From the NCBI GenBank assembly GCA_029817715.1, contig JARUPY010000220.1, positions 124,001-188,000 on the forward strand: a stretch of DNA of 64,000 bases, read 5' to 3'. Origin of the DNA: Melastoma dodecandrum. Lineage: Eukaryota > Streptophyta > Magnoliopsida > Myrtales > Melastomataceae. The position numbers were made by a program, and so were the translations under genes. Below the pieces are notes generated by a model. It saw nothing but the letters and a program-made list of their open reading frames with translations, ran no database searches and was not told the DNA's origin. This document shows positions 15,477 through 25,197 of this stretch, one piece after another. The first letter of the stretch is position 1, and every line of letters begins with the position of its first letter.

Positions 15477-16514
15477 ATGGTCAAGCCCTCCTCGATCATG
15501 GCCTACCGCGACAAGGTTGTGGCGGCGATCAAGGGGAAAATCCCGACCGGAGTCGGCATCGAGAAGCACGATGGCTACTTCGATCTAGAGACGGTCAAGC
15601 AGCTCGCCTTCGCCGCTCCGGCCATCTACGTTGCGGTCATGCACGCCCGCCCGATCCGTGACGGGGCGAGCGCCTTCTCGCATCTGAACACGGGCGAGCA
15701 GCACTTCACGCTCGATACCGTCTGCTTCGTCGTTACGACGCACCAAGGCGAGGCGGATGCGTCCGATCTTGCATGGGCGATCGGCGAGGTGATCGCAAAT
15801 CTCGCGGTTCTCAACGCCTTCACCGATCCGGTGATGCCGGCGCTGAACGTTTCGGTCGAAAACCTCTGGTCCAACAAGACGGATCGAGAGGGTCTTTCGC
15901 TTCTCTCCGTCTCTTGGCAGAACGACCTCGTTCTCGGAACGGACTGGGCGGCGGCCTCGATCGCCTTGGCAGGCTCGATGCCGGGCGACGCGTTTGGCGA
16001 CAGCATCGATCCGGATGTCGGCCTCACGATCTCCGTCAACGAAACGATCGATGCGGGGTCCTCGCCTGACGCTGGCGCGCCCTTGGCCGACATTCCAGCG
16101 ACGCCGATCTTTTCCAGCAATGCGCCCGAAGTCATGGCGACCGAGTACGGTCTTCCGGGGACGCTGAAGGCCGGGCGCGATCTCTCTGGGCACCGCATCG
16201 TAAAGGCCATCGGCGCCGATTTCGTCGATTATGCGTCGGCCGTGTCTCCCGCTGATTCGGAAAGCGTGATCGGCCTCACGTTGAGTGCTGTTTCGGCCGG
16301 CGATGTCGTTCCGATCCTGGAGGCGGGCGTCGTCATCGAGCCGAGTTGGAATTGGGCGCCGGGTCCCGTGTTTCTCGGCCTCGACGGGGCTCTCACGCAA
16401 ACGCTGCCCTCCACGCCCGCTGCCGCATTCAACATGCAAGTCGGCGTCGCGACATCCGCGACGCGGCTCGTCTTGAAAATCCGCCCCGCAGTCATGCTCT
16501 ATCAAGGAAACTAG
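15477..16514 (+). CDS. Mu gp37-like protein with extra C-terminal domain
   Basis: A 345-residue protein. The first 170 residues (AYRDKVVAAIKGKIPTGVGIEKHDGYFDLETVKQLAFAAPAIYVAV...) resemble DUF1834/gp37 tail-terminator-type proteins. The rest is a beta-rich region (VTVS-like, NFIVK...GADFVDYASAVSPADSESVIGLTLSAVSAGD) that looks like a surface-decoration domain and has no counterpart in Mu gp37. It starts 1 nt after the previous stop. Confidence 0.65.
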   Translation: MVKPSSIMAYRDKVVAAIKGKIPTGVGIEKHDGYFDLETVKQLAFAAPAIYVAVMHARPIRDGASAFSHLNTGEQHFTLDTVCFVVTTHQGEADASDLAWAIGEVIANLAVLNAFTDPVMPALNVSVENLWSNKTDREGLSLLSVSWQNDLVLGTDWAAASIALAGSMPGDAFGDSIDPDVGLTISVNETIDAGSSPDAGAPLADIPATPIFSSNAPEVMATEYGLPGTLKAGRDLSGHRIVKAIGADFVDYASAVSPADSESVIGLTLSAVSAGDVVPILEAGVVIEPSWNWAPGPVFLGLDGALTQTLPSTPAAAFNMQVGVATSATRLVLKIRPAVMLYQGN

Positions 16515-16517
16515 CCG

Positions 16518-17045
16518 TTGGCCCTCATCCAGCGCTTTCTCGCGTTCGTGAATGGCAAGTATAGCGAGGTCGTGCCTGCCACTGTCGGCGGCGCGGCTAG
16601 CGCGGGGCAAATTCCGGCCCTTGACGCCACGACGGGGACGCTCAATCTGTCGATGATGCCGACTGGCATCGGCCCCGATGTCCAGACGATCACGACAACG
16701 GAGGCGCTCAGCGCCGGGGCGCTTGTCAACATCTATAATTCCGGTACCGCGCAGGCACCGACCGCAGCATGCCGGAATGCCGATGGCTCAACGACGGGAA
16801 AGCAGGCGGACGGCTTCGTGCTTTCCTCCTACACGACCGCGTCTCAGGCGATGGTGTATCTCGGCGGGCTGAATACGGCCGTCACGGGCCTCACTCCAGG
16901 CCCGGCCTATCTCTCGGATACGGCCGTTGGTGGCGTCGCTTCGGCTGGCGCGACCACGCCGGGCCACACCTATCAGGAAGTCGGCGTCGTCACCTCGGCC
17001 GGCGTCCTTCAGTTCGATCGCGGAACGCCTGTCATTCGAGCCTGA
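16518..17045 (+). CDS. Structural protein related to the next gene
   Basis: A 175-residue protein from a TTG start, ALIQRFLAFVNGKYSEVVPATVGGAASAGQIPALD..., followed by a beta-rich capsid-decoration-like part. Its first 30 residues resemble those of the following gene (AAVQRVLALIAGKWNEYAAL), so the pair share an N-terminal attachment module. Function is unknown; a virion surface role is inferred from context. Confidence 0.55.
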   Translation: MALIQRFLAFVNGKYSEVVPATVGGAASAGQIPALDATTGTLNLSMMPTGIGPDVQTITTTEALSAGALVNIYNSGTAQAPTAACRNADGSTTGKQADGFVLSSYTTASQAMVYLGGLNTAVTGLTPGPAYLSDTAVGGVASAGATTPGHTYQEVGVVTSAGVLQFDRGTPVIRA

Positions 17046-17048
17046 GCC

Positions 17049-17417
17049 ATGGCGGCAGTCCAGCGTGTCTTGGCGCTGATCGCCGGGAAGTGGAACGAAT
17101 ACGCTGCGCTCCAATCATCGAGCGGCGCGAGCAGTTCCGGAAACCTTGTTGCTCTCAACTCGCTCGGCTTTGTCGATCAGACGATGATCGGGCCGCACGC
17201 CGCGCCTCCCTACACGGTCGCTACCTTGCCGACTTCAGGCAACGTCGGCGGCCAAGTGGCTTGGGCCAGCAACGGCCGCGCGATCACAGGCGTCGGCACG
17301 CTCGGCGCCGGCTTCACCGTCGAGGCCGCCGGGTCGGGCACGGGATGCCTCGTCACGTGGTCTTCGACCGCCGCCAAATGGCGGATTGCAGGGACAACCA
17401 CGACGGTATCGGCATGA
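17049..17417 (+). CDS. Structural protein with the same N-terminal module
   Basis: A 122-residue beta-rich protein, MAAVQRVLALIAGKWNEYAALQSSSGASSSGNLVAL..., ending GCLVTWSSTAAKWRIAGTTTTVSA. It starts 3 nt after its paralogue stops. The end overlaps the baseplate V gene by 4 nt. No family is recognised; it is probably a virion component. Confidence 0.55.
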   Translation: MAAVQRVLALIAGKWNEYAALQSSSGASSSGNLVALNSLGFVDQTMIGPHAAPPYTVATLPTSGNVGGQVAWASNGRAITGVGTLGAGFTVEAAGSGTGCLVTWSSTAAKWRIAGTTTTVSA

Positions 17418-18189
17418 CCCTTGAAGAGGCCTTCGCCGAGCTCGTCTATCGGCATGAGGAACTGGAGCGCCGCACCGCCAACATGATCCGGTGCGGGCGC
17501 GTCTCGCCGGGGTTCAGGATCATGATGCCGGCACCGTCAAGATCATGGACGGACAGGACGAGAACGACCCGGACGGTTTCGTATCCGACAATCTTCCCTG
17601 GAAAGAGCATTCCGGCCAGCTTTCGACCCGCACGATGCCGAGCGACAATCAGCAGGTCGTGATGTTCGCGCCGAACGGCAACCTTGAGGACGCGTGGGTC
17701 TCGCACGGCGGCTATATGCAGTCGGACGACATGCCGTCCGCGCCCAATGGCGAGACCGTGTCGCGTCGCCGGGAAGTCCAGTCGAACGCGTCGGGAACCT
17801 CGGGCGGCTCGACCGACCAGAACAAAGACATCACGACCACCGATTATCAAGGCAATCGTACCGTCACCCCCTACAACAGCCATACGACTGTGGTCGGAAA
17901 CTACACGATCACGACCACCAAAGACGGCGGCCACGTCTTCACGGTCGGCGGCACGCAGGCGACCACGCCGGGCGGTGCGGTGCAGAATCCCGACTATTCG
18001 ATCTCGATGACGAAGGACGGCGGCATCGTCCACCAAGCCGGGACCGATCAGACGCTTACGATCAAGAAGGGCGACGGCTTTCACTTCATGGGCGGCACGA
18101 TCACCCATAACGGACTGCCGATCGACGCCACCCACAAACACACCGACGTCATGACAGGGAACGACCTCACCGGCATCCCTTCGGCGTAG
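17414..18189 (+). CDS. Baseplate assembly protein V (frame break near 17507)
   Basis: The tail-spike hub of contractile tails, P2 gpV family. It starts MTLEEAFAELVYRHEELERRTANMIRCGRVS; a G4 run at about 17507 is one base short, after which it reads GVQDHDAGTVKIMDGQDENDPDGFVSDNLPW, the OB-like domain, then repetitive beta-helix strands (TVVGNYTITTTKDGGHVFTVGG). The end, HFMGGTITHNGLPIDATHKH, is typical of the membrane-piercing tip. About 258 residues. Confidence 0.8.
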
Positions 18190-18200
18190 CGAGGACCCAC

Positions 18201-18437
18201 ATGCTCCGAGGCCATAAGGCGGCGGTCAAAACGACCGGCGCGACGCGCACCTACACCGTCGCCAAGGACGGGTTTCTCATGAACACCTTCCGCAAGGCCG
18301 GCGACAAGGTCTCGCTCCATCCCCGCCAGGCCATGTACCTCATCCACGCCGACCAGCTCGCCAATCCCGACAGGAAGCCGAGCGTCGCCGAGCGGGCGAA
18401 GGCGGCCTTCGCCGCGGCCGAAAAGAAGGGGGCGTGA
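18201..18437 (+). CDS. Hypothetical baseplate-region protein
   Basis: A 78-residue basic protein, MLRGHKAAVKTTGATRTYTVAKDGFLMNTFRKAGDKVSLHPRQAMYL..., with an alanine/lysine helix at the end. It overlaps the next gene by 4 nt. Its place between V and W genes suggests a tail role. Confidence 0.5.
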   Translation: MLRGHKAAVKTTGATRTYTVAKDGFLMNTFRKAGDKVSLHPRQAMYLIHADQLANPDRKPSVAERAKAAFAAAEKKGA

Positions 18438-18697
18438 TGTCCGGCGGAATTCTTCTCAAGGCCATCAAGGGCACTGGGGAGTTCACGCGGCTCTTCCCCA
18501 TCACCCCCGACGCAAACAACGACCTCGCCCTCCCGACGCGCGCCATCCGCTGCATCCAGGCCGGGACGCTGGTGGTCAACTCGGTCGGCGGCGACGAAAG
18601 CGTCACCGTGGCCTTTCTTGCCGGCGAGACCCGCGGCCTGTGCGTCTCCCGCGTCCTTTCGGCTTCCGGCATCACCACGATCGAGGGCATGGCGTAG
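18434..18697 (+). CDS. Small hypothetical structural protein
   Basis: An 87-residue beta-rich protein, SGGILLKAIKGTGEFTRLFPITPDANNDLALPTRAIRCIQ...; the start is GTG at 18434 or ATG at 18437. Similar short proteins lie near baseplate genes in other contractile phages. Function is unknown. Confidence 0.5.
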   Translation: MMSGGILLKAIKGTGEFTRLFPITPDANNDLALPTRAIRCIQAGTLVVNSVGGDESVTVAFLAGETRGLCVSRVLSASGITTIEGMA

Positions 18698-18698
18698 C

Positions 18699-19094
18699 AT
18701 GACTGCCGGGGGGCCTTTTACGGACGCCCGCGTCGGCATCGATCGCCACACGTTTCAGCTTCTTCAGGGCTGGCCTCATTGCCGGCAGTCGATCGAGGTC
18801 ATCCTCACGACGCGGCTCGGCCTTCGGGTCATGCGCCTCGACTTCGGATCCGACGCGCCGGGCCTGCTGGACAAGCCCGGCAACGGACTCGTCATCGCGC
18901 AGACGTATATGGCGATCTACACGGCCCTGAAGAAATGGGAGCCGGGGTTCAAGATCACGCAATTCCAGCTTGTGAGCGCGACGAAGGCCGGCGGCTACGT
19001 CTTCAAGCTCACCGGCCTTTTCTATCCGCGCGGCCATCTCGGCGACTATTCGATCTCCGAGCCGCAGACGACGAACGTGACGCTCGGCCTGTAG
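18699..19094 (+). CDS. Baseplate wedge protein W (gp25-like)
   Basis: A 131-residue protein. QSIEVILTTRLGLRVMRLDFGSDAPGLLDKP matches the gp25/gpW pattern (I-x-x-I-L-x-T-x-x-G-x-R-x-M-x-x-x-F-G) of baseplate wedges with lysozyme-like folds. It lies between V and J, the P2 order. The ATG at 18699 is chosen because upstream codons overlap the previous gene. Confidence 0.85.
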   Translation: MTAGGPFTDARVGIDRHTFQLLQGWPHCRQSIEVILTTRLGLRVMRLDFGSDAPGLLDKPGNGLVIAQTYMAIYTALKKWEPGFKITQFQLVSATKAGGYVFKLTGLFYPRGHLGDYSISEPQTTNVTLGL

Positions 19095-19125
19095 GCCCAT
19101 CCATCAATCGCAAAGGGGAAGCTCA

Positions 19126-20100
19126 ATGCAGCGCTTCCCCGCCACGACGATCGACCTTTCGACATTGCCTCGGCCGAACCTCATCGGGACGGTCGATTTC
19201 GAGGCGATCGTCGCGGCGCAGAAGGCCGACATCGTCGCGCGCTTCGCTGCGTTAGGGATCACCTTCGACACGACGGTTCTCGAAAGCGAAACCAGCGTCG
19301 TCATGCTGGAGGCGACGGCTTATCGCGAGGTCATCCTCCGCTCGCTCGTTAACGCCACCGCGCTTGAGACGCTTCTAGCGTTCGCAGACGGCAACGATCT
19401 CGACCACATCGGCGCAAGGTTCGGTTGCCTCCGTATGGTGGCCTTCGGCGTCACCACGCCGCGCGGCGACTCGGTTGCCTACCCGGACGACTGGGAAAAT
19501 GACACGCGCTATCGCGCCCGCATTCAACTCGCACCCGACGCCTATTCGAACGCGGGCACCCTTCGCGGATACCAATATCACGTCCTCTCGGCATCGATCG
19601 AGATCGCCGACGTCTATGCGTTTTCGCCGACTCCCGGCCGGGTCGACCTCGTTTGCCTTGGCGCTTCCGGGGCGCCTTCGGATACCGCGATTCAGGCGGT
19701 CTACCAGCGGGTCATGTCCGATGACGTGAAGCCGCTGACGGACGACGTTCGCGTCACCAAGGCGCAAGTCGTGCCCTACACGGTCTCCGCCGTCATTCAG
19801 GTTCCGTCCGGACCCGATCCGAGCGCGATCCTTTCGGTCGCGATGCAGTCGGTCAGCGCCTATGCCTACCCGGCCACGGATGTCTCGAATCCGTCAGCCC
19901 TCAAATTCGGCTTCGGCTCGATCGGGCGCGTCCATACGACGACGGGAATCATCGGCGCCCTTCAGGTTCCGAACGTGATCCGGACGGTTCTTACCTCGCC
20001 GAGCGCCGATATCGATCCCGGTCCCTACGGCGTCGCGCAAGCAAGCTTCAACGTGACGACGGAGGTGCTCAGTGGCGGCCCCGTCATCCCCGGCGCCTAG
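19126..20100 (+). CDS. Baseplate assembly protein J
   Basis: A 324-residue P2 gpJ-family protein of the baseplate wedge. It reads FDTTVLESETSVVMLEATAYREVILRSLVNATALETLLAFADGNDLDHIGARFG, the J-family core, then DTRYRARIQLAPDAYSNAGTLRGYQYHVLSAS. It is of normal length and unbroken. The end overlaps the I gene by 29 nt. Confidence 0.9.
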   Translation: MQRFPATTIDLSTLPRPNLIGTVDFEAIVAAQKADIVARFAALGITFDTTVLESETSVVMLEATAYREVILRSLVNATALETLLAFADGNDLDHIGARFGCLRMVAFGVTTPRGDSVAYPDDWENDTRYRARIQLAPDAYSNAGTLRGYQYHVLSASIEIADVYAFSPTPGRVDLVCLGASGAPSDTAIQAVYQRVMSDDVKPLTDDVRVTKAQVVPYTVSAVIQVPSGPDPSAILSVAMQSVSAYAYPATDVSNPSALKFGFGSIGRVHTTTGIIGALQVPNVIRTVLTSPSADIDPGPYGVAQASFNVTTEVLSGGPVIPGA

Positions 20101-21370
20101 CGTCCCCTACGCCGATCATCTCCTGCCGGCGACATCGACGCCGCTTCAGAAAATCTTCGCCGCCGCAGCAGAGGCGCGGATCGTCGGCATCCCCTCGCCG
20201 ATCGATTCCCTCAACGACGCGACCGCTGCGCCGTCCAACTTTCTATCGGCTCTTGCTTTCGAGGTCGGCGCCGACCTCTGGGACGAGACCTGGACCGACG
20301 TCAAGAAGCGATCGGTCATCCAAGGCACGATCCCGCTCAAGAAAATCCTCGGCACGCTCGGCGCCATCAAGGCGTATGTCGAGATCGAGGGCGGCAGGGT
20401 CATCAATGCCGTCACGCCGCCGCAGACGCCGTTCGTCACTAAAGCCCTCGGCGATGCCGACTATGAGGCTTGGCTCGGCCAGCTTCCGCAGCTCCGCATC
20501 TACTTTGGCAACGAACGCAGCGCGGTCGCCACGGGCCAGAGCTTCGTAGGGCAGAGCTATATCGGGCTCGGCGCGACGCTGACGCCCGATAATGGCCGTC
20601 AGCTTCTCGGCCGCCACGCCTATTATTTCGATCCCGCCACGGGGCTCGAAACCCGCATCTCGCTCGCCGACCTCGGCATCAGCGAGACCGCAGGCGAGGC
20701 GACGATTTCCGAGCAGGCCTATGTGCCGGGCCAGTCGAGCCAATACGAGGCCTATCCCGACCGCTTCATCGGCGGCATCTATCTGGCGCCCCCCCTTCAA
20801 GGGCCGAGGACCGTCGCCTATTCGCTGCCGCAGCAGGGCACGGGCGATGTCGACATCGGCTCCGTCGTTCTCGCCCTCGGCGCGGGATTCGATGCCGTCT
20901 CGGCCCGCTACGACAAGGTGCCCGTCTTCGGCTCCCTGACGCCGGGCGAGGCCGTTGTCGGCGCCTTCATCGGCCATTGCTTCGCGATGAGCGACGACAG
21001 CGAGATCAACTTCTACGATCGGATGTATCTCGCCGACCCGAGCGTCCCGACGCCCTCTACCGTCGGGACGACCTACGTCGGTCATTCCCGCCTCGGCATC
21101 GAACCCTATCGCGCCGAGCTTCTGATCGACGCTCAGGAGACGGCGCCGCCGACGCTCGCCGTCGAGGGCCGTTTTGTCGGCAACTGCTTCGTTGCCGCGC
21201 AGGACAACGCGAAGCGTCAGAAGATTCTGACCGCCATCGATCTCGCGAAGAGTGGCCGCGACGCCGTCTTCGTCGACTTCCAAATCACCGAAACCGTATC
21301 GTTCGCCGATGCACCGACCCTTGATGGATCGATGAGCTTCGGACAGCGCGTTCCACGCACAGGTTTATAA
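20072..21370 (+). CDS. Tail protein I with extended C-terminal region
   Basis: A 432-residue protein from a GTG start. The first 160 residues (HLLPATSTPLQKIFAAAAEARI...LAFEVGADLWDETWTDVKKRSVI...LGTLGAIKAYVEIEGG) are the P2 gpI baseplate family, which is about 180 residues in P2. The remaining 250 residues are extra and beta-rich; they may bind the fibres. It overlaps J and is followed directly by the first fibre gene. Confidence 0.8.
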   Translation: MAAPSSPAPSVPYADHLLPATSTPLQKIFAAAAEARIVGIPSPIDSLNDATAAPSNFLSALAFEVGADLWDETWTDVKKRSVIQGTIPLKKILGTLGAIKAYVEIEGGRVINAVTPPQTPFVTKALGDADYEAWLGQLPQLRIYFGNERSAVATGQSFVGQSYIGLGATLTPDNGRQLLGRHAYYFDPATGLETRISLADLGISETAGEATISEQAYVPGQSSQYEAYPDRFIGGIYLAPPLQGPRTVAYSLPQQGTGDVDIGSVVLALGAGFDAVSARYDKVPVFGSLTPGEAVVGAFIGHCFAMSDDSEINFYDRMYLADPSVPTPSTVGTTYVGHSRLGIEPYRAELLIDAQETAPPTLAVEGRFVGNCFVAAQDNAKRQKILTAIDLAKSGRDAVFVDFQITETVSFADAPTLDGSMSFGQRVPRTGL

Positions 21371-23662
21371 ATGACCGGCATCGTCACGTTCGCGCAGAAC
21401 GAGCAGCTCACCATCGATGACCTCAATGGTATCGGCACACTGTCGCGCGCGACCTTCGACACCCTGATCGCGGATGCGATCGACTCCGGGCTGACCTTCG
21501 CGGGCTTCACGATCGCCCAGACCTCGACGACCTCCGTCACGGTTGGTTCGGGTCGCGTCTATCAGGGCGGTCAGCAGTTTTCGAACGAGGATTCCGGCGG
21601 CGTCGCCATCCCGCTCATCAACTATCTCCCTGTGGTCTCGGGCAATACGAAGATCGTTTCGATCATCGGCTATTGCACCGATGGCGCCTCCGTCACGGTG
21701 CCGCGCACCTTCCTGACGAATGCCGCGACCGGCGTCACCGAAGCGGACAATGTCTCGACGCAGGATGTCCGGCGCGCCAACATCGCCCCGTCGGCCGGTT
21801 CCGAGGCGCCGAACCCTCAGCCTGCTCCCGTCTCGTCCAGCCAATGCGAGATCGCCCGCATCGTTCTCGGGCAGGGCGGCATCATCTCGATCGCCTATGT
21901 CGAGGCGAACCGTCTCCAGACGGTGACGGGCCTCGCCGCGCGCACGACCGCGCTCGAGGAATTCGAGGCGCAGTCCGGGTCGCGCATCAATACGCTTGCT
22001 TCCGACATCGCCAACCTCGCCAACGCCATCGTCGGCCTTCCCAGCCCGACGATCTTCGCTCAGGTCGTCGGGCAACTCGCCGAGATCGACGCGCTCGCCA
22101 AGGTTCCGCAGACGGCGCTCAACTTCCATCAGGACAACCTCCTGACCCTCGCCGACAGTGTCTCCGACACGTCGAATGCGAGCTTCTATTGCCGCGTTCA
22201 GGAAGGCATCCGCTTTCCGTGGGCGGCGCAGCTTCTCAGCACGCTCAGCCTCGCCAACCCGATCGACCCGAATGTCCAGCCGGGCACGGCGACCGGCGTC
22301 ATGCTGCCGAAATACACCGAAGTCGCCCGCGTCGATACGACCGGGAACGACGGCGCGGTGGCGATCGCTCAGTACCAGTACCAGACGATCGCCGCGACAC
22401 AGCAGCAGCTTTCGCGCCAGGCGATCAATTTCGGCACCTCCTTTACGGTGTGCGAGAATAACATCTGGTGGCAGCAGGGCACATACGATCCGAACACCGG
22501 CATCTTCTCCCGCAATGGCGAAACCTACATCGCCAGCGATACCGGCACGAGCGGAGCCCCCGGCAAGGGCCATGAGATCTACCGCCTGACCCAGTATTGG
22601 GTGTCCACGATGACGGACACCTACACGTCCTATGACGTGACGACGAGTTCGGTCTCGGGTTCCATCCTCTCGCAGACCTTCCTGAATTCTCAGGCGGGTT
22701 GGCTCACCTCGATCGACCTCAACTTCACGTCGGTTGCGGCGACCGGCGACGTCACGGCGTTGCTTTGCGCGACCACCAATGGGGCGCCCGACTTCACGAA
22801 GGTCTTGTCGATGGTGACGGTCCCCGTCGCCAGCATCAAGACGTATCCGCTTTCGACGAACTTCCCGCTGAAAGCGGTCTATCTCGATGCCGGCTCGCGC
22901 TATGCCGTCGTTCTGGTGACGCCGGGCAACCATCGGGTCGCCTATGTCGCCAACAACAAGTATGCGCAAGGCTCGCTGTTCTATTCGACGGATGGGGCCT
23001 GGTCTCAGGGCGATCTTACGAAGGACTTGGCCTTCCGCGCCAACTTCGCGAAGTTCGCCACGACCATCTGCACCGTCCAGATGAACCCGAGCGCGTTCCA
23101 GCTCGCCAACGGGATCACGGATATCTCGCTTCTGTACGGGTCGCAGATTCCGGACGGGTGCCAGCTCTATTGGGAATTCCAGATCAACGGAATCTGGTAT
23201 CCCATGAAGTCCTATGCGACGGGCGCGCAGACGAACCCGTTGCTCGGCCTCGCGCCGCTGGTGCCGGTCCGCGTGACGTACATCGGCACGACGGACTTGA
23301 TGCCGGCGATCGACATGGCGCAGACGCAGACGCTCGTCTCGCGCTCGGCGGCGACCTTCACGCATGTGACGACGCCGATCTCGATCGGTGCGTCTTCATC
23401 CTCGATCATCGTCAAGGCGGTGGTGGATGACTTCGTGCCCGCGAACCATTCGATCGGGTGCAGCCTGATCGTCGGTGGGTCGACCGTGGCGCCCTCTACT
23501 ACGACGACCATCCCCGATCCGAACAATCCGATGCGGTTCACGAAACAATACGCGTTCTCGCTCGGCTCCGCGACCTCGACCTTTGCGATCGAGATCACCG
23601 GAACGACGACAGTCGCAACATCGGTGTTCCACGTGGAATCCCGCTTCGATTACGAAAGCTGA
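21371..23662 (+). CDS. Large tail fibre or baseplate-attached structural protein
   Basis: A 763-residue protein, MTGIVTFAQNEQLTIDDLNGIGTLSRATFDTLIADAIDSGLTFAGF.... The N-terminal 200 residues look like a DUF4815-type virion attachment domain (IVSIIGYCTDGASVTVP...), the middle has a helical linker (RINTLASDIANLANAIVGL) and the rest is repetitive beta. It starts 1 nt after gene I and leads the fibre module. Its exact role is inferred from place and size. Confidence 0.65.
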   Translation: MTGIVTFAQNEQLTIDDLNGIGTLSRATFDTLIADAIDSGLTFAGFTIAQTSTTSVTVGSGRVYQGGQQFSNEDSGGVAIPLINYLPVVSGNTKIVSIIGYCTDGASVTVPRTFLTNAATGVTEADNVSTQDVRRANIAPSAGSEAPNPQPAPVSSSQCEIARIVLGQGGIISIAYVEANRLQTVTGLAARTTALEEFEAQSGSRINTLASDIANLANAIVGLPSPTIFAQVVGQLAEIDALAKVPQTALNFHQDNLLTLADSVSDTSNASFYCRVQEGIRFPWAAQLLSTLSLANPIDPNVQPGTATGVMLPKYTEVARVDTTGNDGAVAIAQYQYQTIAATQQQLSRQAINFGTSFTVCENNIWWQQGTYDPNTGIFSRNGETYIASDTGTSGAPGKGHEIYRLTQYWVSTMTDTYTSYDVTTSSVSGSILSQTFLNSQAGWLTSIDLNFTSVAATGDVTALLCATTNGAPDFTKVLSMVTVPVASIKTYPLSTNFPLKAVYLDAGSRYAVVLVTPGNHRVAYVANNKYAQGSLFYSTDGAWSQGDLTKDLAFRANFAKFATTICTVQMNPSAFQLANGITDISLLYGSQIPDGCQLYWEFQINGIWYPMKSYATGAQTNPLLGLAPLVPVRVTYIGTTDLMPAIDMAQTQTLVSRSAATFTHVTTPISIGASSSSIIVKAVVDDFVPANHSIGCSLIVGGSTVAPSTTTTIPDPNNPMRFTKQYAFSLGSATSTFAIEITGTTTVATSVFHVESRFDYES

Positions 23663-23665
23663 TCA

Positions 23666-23872
23666 ATGTCGGATACCGCACCATCGACGACCGGCGCCAA
23701 GACGGGGCCTGCCTACGTTGCCGCCACAACCTACTCGGTCGCGCTCGCGCGCGTGGTCGAGTTTCCGAAGGGTAGCGGCAACAGGCTGTCGCCGCGCCAC
23801 AACCCGCACGTGATGACCGGCGCCGTATGTCTGGAGATCGCCGATGCCATCGCCGACGCCAAGCCGGTTTAA
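23666..23872 (+). CDS. Small hypothetical tail protein
   Basis: A 68-residue protein, MSDTAPSTTGAKTGPAYVAATTYSVALARVVEFPKGSGNRLSPRHNPHVM.... It overlaps the next gene by 29 nt. No family is recognised. Confidence 0.45.
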   Translation: MSDTAPSTTGAKTGPAYVAATTYSVALARVVEFPKGSGNRLSPRHNPHVMTGAVCLEIADAIADAKPV

Positions 23873-24272
23873 CAACTACCAGGCGACATCGACCACGAAG
23901 CTGACCGCCGACGTCTGGAATGCCAGCGTCGGCGATCTCGCCGTGCGTATGGTTGCCGTCGAGGAGAAGGCGACCGGCTACGACACGCTGATCAGCCAAG
24001 GTATCGGGATCGCCCTCGACCGGATCAATCAGGCGCTCGAGCCTGCGGTGACGCAGATTCAGGCCGAGATCGATCAGACGAACACCTATCTCAATCAATT
24101 GAAGGCGAACACGATCAGCGCGGCCTTGATCGTGACCACGCCGATGATGCGCTTCGTGACGGATGCGCAGATTTCGAAGATTTCCCAGGTCGATACGATC
24201 CAGACATCGGTCAACCTGCTGCTTGCGAACGCGCTCTTGCGGGGTCGCGCCTTCTACCTAGCGACGATGTGA
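23844..24272 (+). CDS. Helical tail protein
   Basis: A 142-residue, mostly helical protein (GIGIALDRINQALEPAVTQIQAEIDQTNTYLNQLKA) with coiled-coil character. It probably forms part of the fibre base, by position only. Confidence 0.5.
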   Translation: MPSPTPSRFNNYQATSTTKLTADVWNASVGDLAVRMVAVEEKATGYDTLISQGIGIALDRINQALEPAVTQIQAEIDQTNTYLNQLKANTISAALIVTTPMMRFVTDAQISKISQVDTIQTSVNLLLANALLRGRAFYLATM

Positions 24273-24279
24273 GGGCAGG

Positions 24280-24678
24280 ATGCCGCTCGGCAAGCTGAAT
24301 TTCGCCAACGTCAACACACCGTATGTCGTCTATACGGTTCCGTCTCAAAAACAGGCTTCGATCTCCGTCAACGTCTGCAACCGGCATGTCGCGACCGACG
24401 CCAACGCGGGCGTGGTCAAGGTGAGGCTCGCCCTCACGTCCGGCGGCGCGCCCGATGTCGCGGGCGGCGACTGGATCGAATACGATGCATCGATCGGCCC
24501 CAATTCACCTCTTGAGCGTACAGGTCTCGTGCTCGGCGCGGGCGAGGCGATTTACGCTCAGACGGATACGCTCGGCGTGAACGTCGTCGTGTACGGTTTC
24601 GAGGAATTCTCGTCCTCCAACCTCGCCAATAACGCGACCGTTTCGGGCGGCACGAATCTCGACGCGGGGCAGGGCTGA
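24280..24678 (+). CDS. Beta-rich tail accessory protein
   Basis: A 132-residue protein, MPLGKLNFANVNTPYVVYTVPSQKQASISVNVCNRHVATDANAGVVKVRLALTSGG..., resembling small jelly-roll fibre-associated proteins. The stop overlaps the next start as TGATG. Confidence 0.5.
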   Translation: MPLGKLNFANVNTPYVVYTVPSQKQASISVNVCNRHVATDANAGVVKVRLALTSGGAPDVAGGDWIEYDASIGPNSPLERTGLVLGAGEAIYAQTDTLGVNVVVYGFEEFSSSNLANNATVSGGTNLDAGQG

Positions 24679-25196
24679 TGCGGAGGCTCGCGGGTGTCCC
24701 GGACGCTGCGAAGCGCTACGTCGATGCGTTGGCGGCCATCGTCAAATCGAATGGGTCGGCTATTGCCGCAAACGCCACGGCGATCACGGCGAACGCTACG
24801 GCGATCACGGCGAACGCGAACGCGATCACAAATCTCGGCACGCCGGTCCGCGCCGATGCGGGCCAGTCCTTCACCGCGGGCATGATCGCTCAGGTTCTCG
24901 CCAATCTCGGCGTCACCTATTCGATCGGCTCGGCCGGCTACATCAATCTCTTCCGTCTCGTCATTTTCCAATGGGGGACGGCGACGACGGGCGGAGGCGG
25001 GAGCGCCACATGGGCCTTCCCCACGACATTCCCGAATTCCCTTTTCCGCGTGTTCGGGACGGCGGCGGGCGGCGCCGGGGCGGGCATCTCCTTTCCTAGC
25101 GCGGGTCGTTCGAATTCGTCCGCGAGCCTCAACGCAACAGTCTCCGGCGGCGGCAACTATATTGGTGCTGTAGACCTCTTCGCGATCGGCTATTGA
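24678..25196 (+). CDS. Tail fibre protein with gp53-like tip
   Basis: A 172-residue protein. The N-terminal half has tandem NATAIT(A)N repeats forming a trimeric coiled coil, and the C-terminal half, GYINLFRLVIFQWGTATTGGG...WAFPTTFPNSLFRVFGTA, matches the gp53-like C-terminal fibre tip (x-x-I-x-Q-W-G ... F-P-x-x-F). It would contact the host surface. Confidence 0.7.
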   Translation: MRRLAGVPDAAKRYVDALAAIVKSNGSAIAANATAITANATAITANANAITNLGTPVRADAGQSFTAGMIAQVLANLGVTYSIGSAGYINLFRLVIFQWGTATTGGGGSATWAFPTTFPNSLFRVFGTAAGGAGAGISFPSAGRSNSSASLNATVSGGGNYIGAVDLFAIGY

Positions 25197-25197
25197 G

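Noticed and set aside
15585..16610. Long minus-strand open frames across head and tail genes, such as here and at 21,365-23,365 and 30,294-32,684
   Set aside because: High GC and codon bias make the opposite strand open. Their proteins are R/D/G/A-rich with no domain, while the plus-strand genes are clear.
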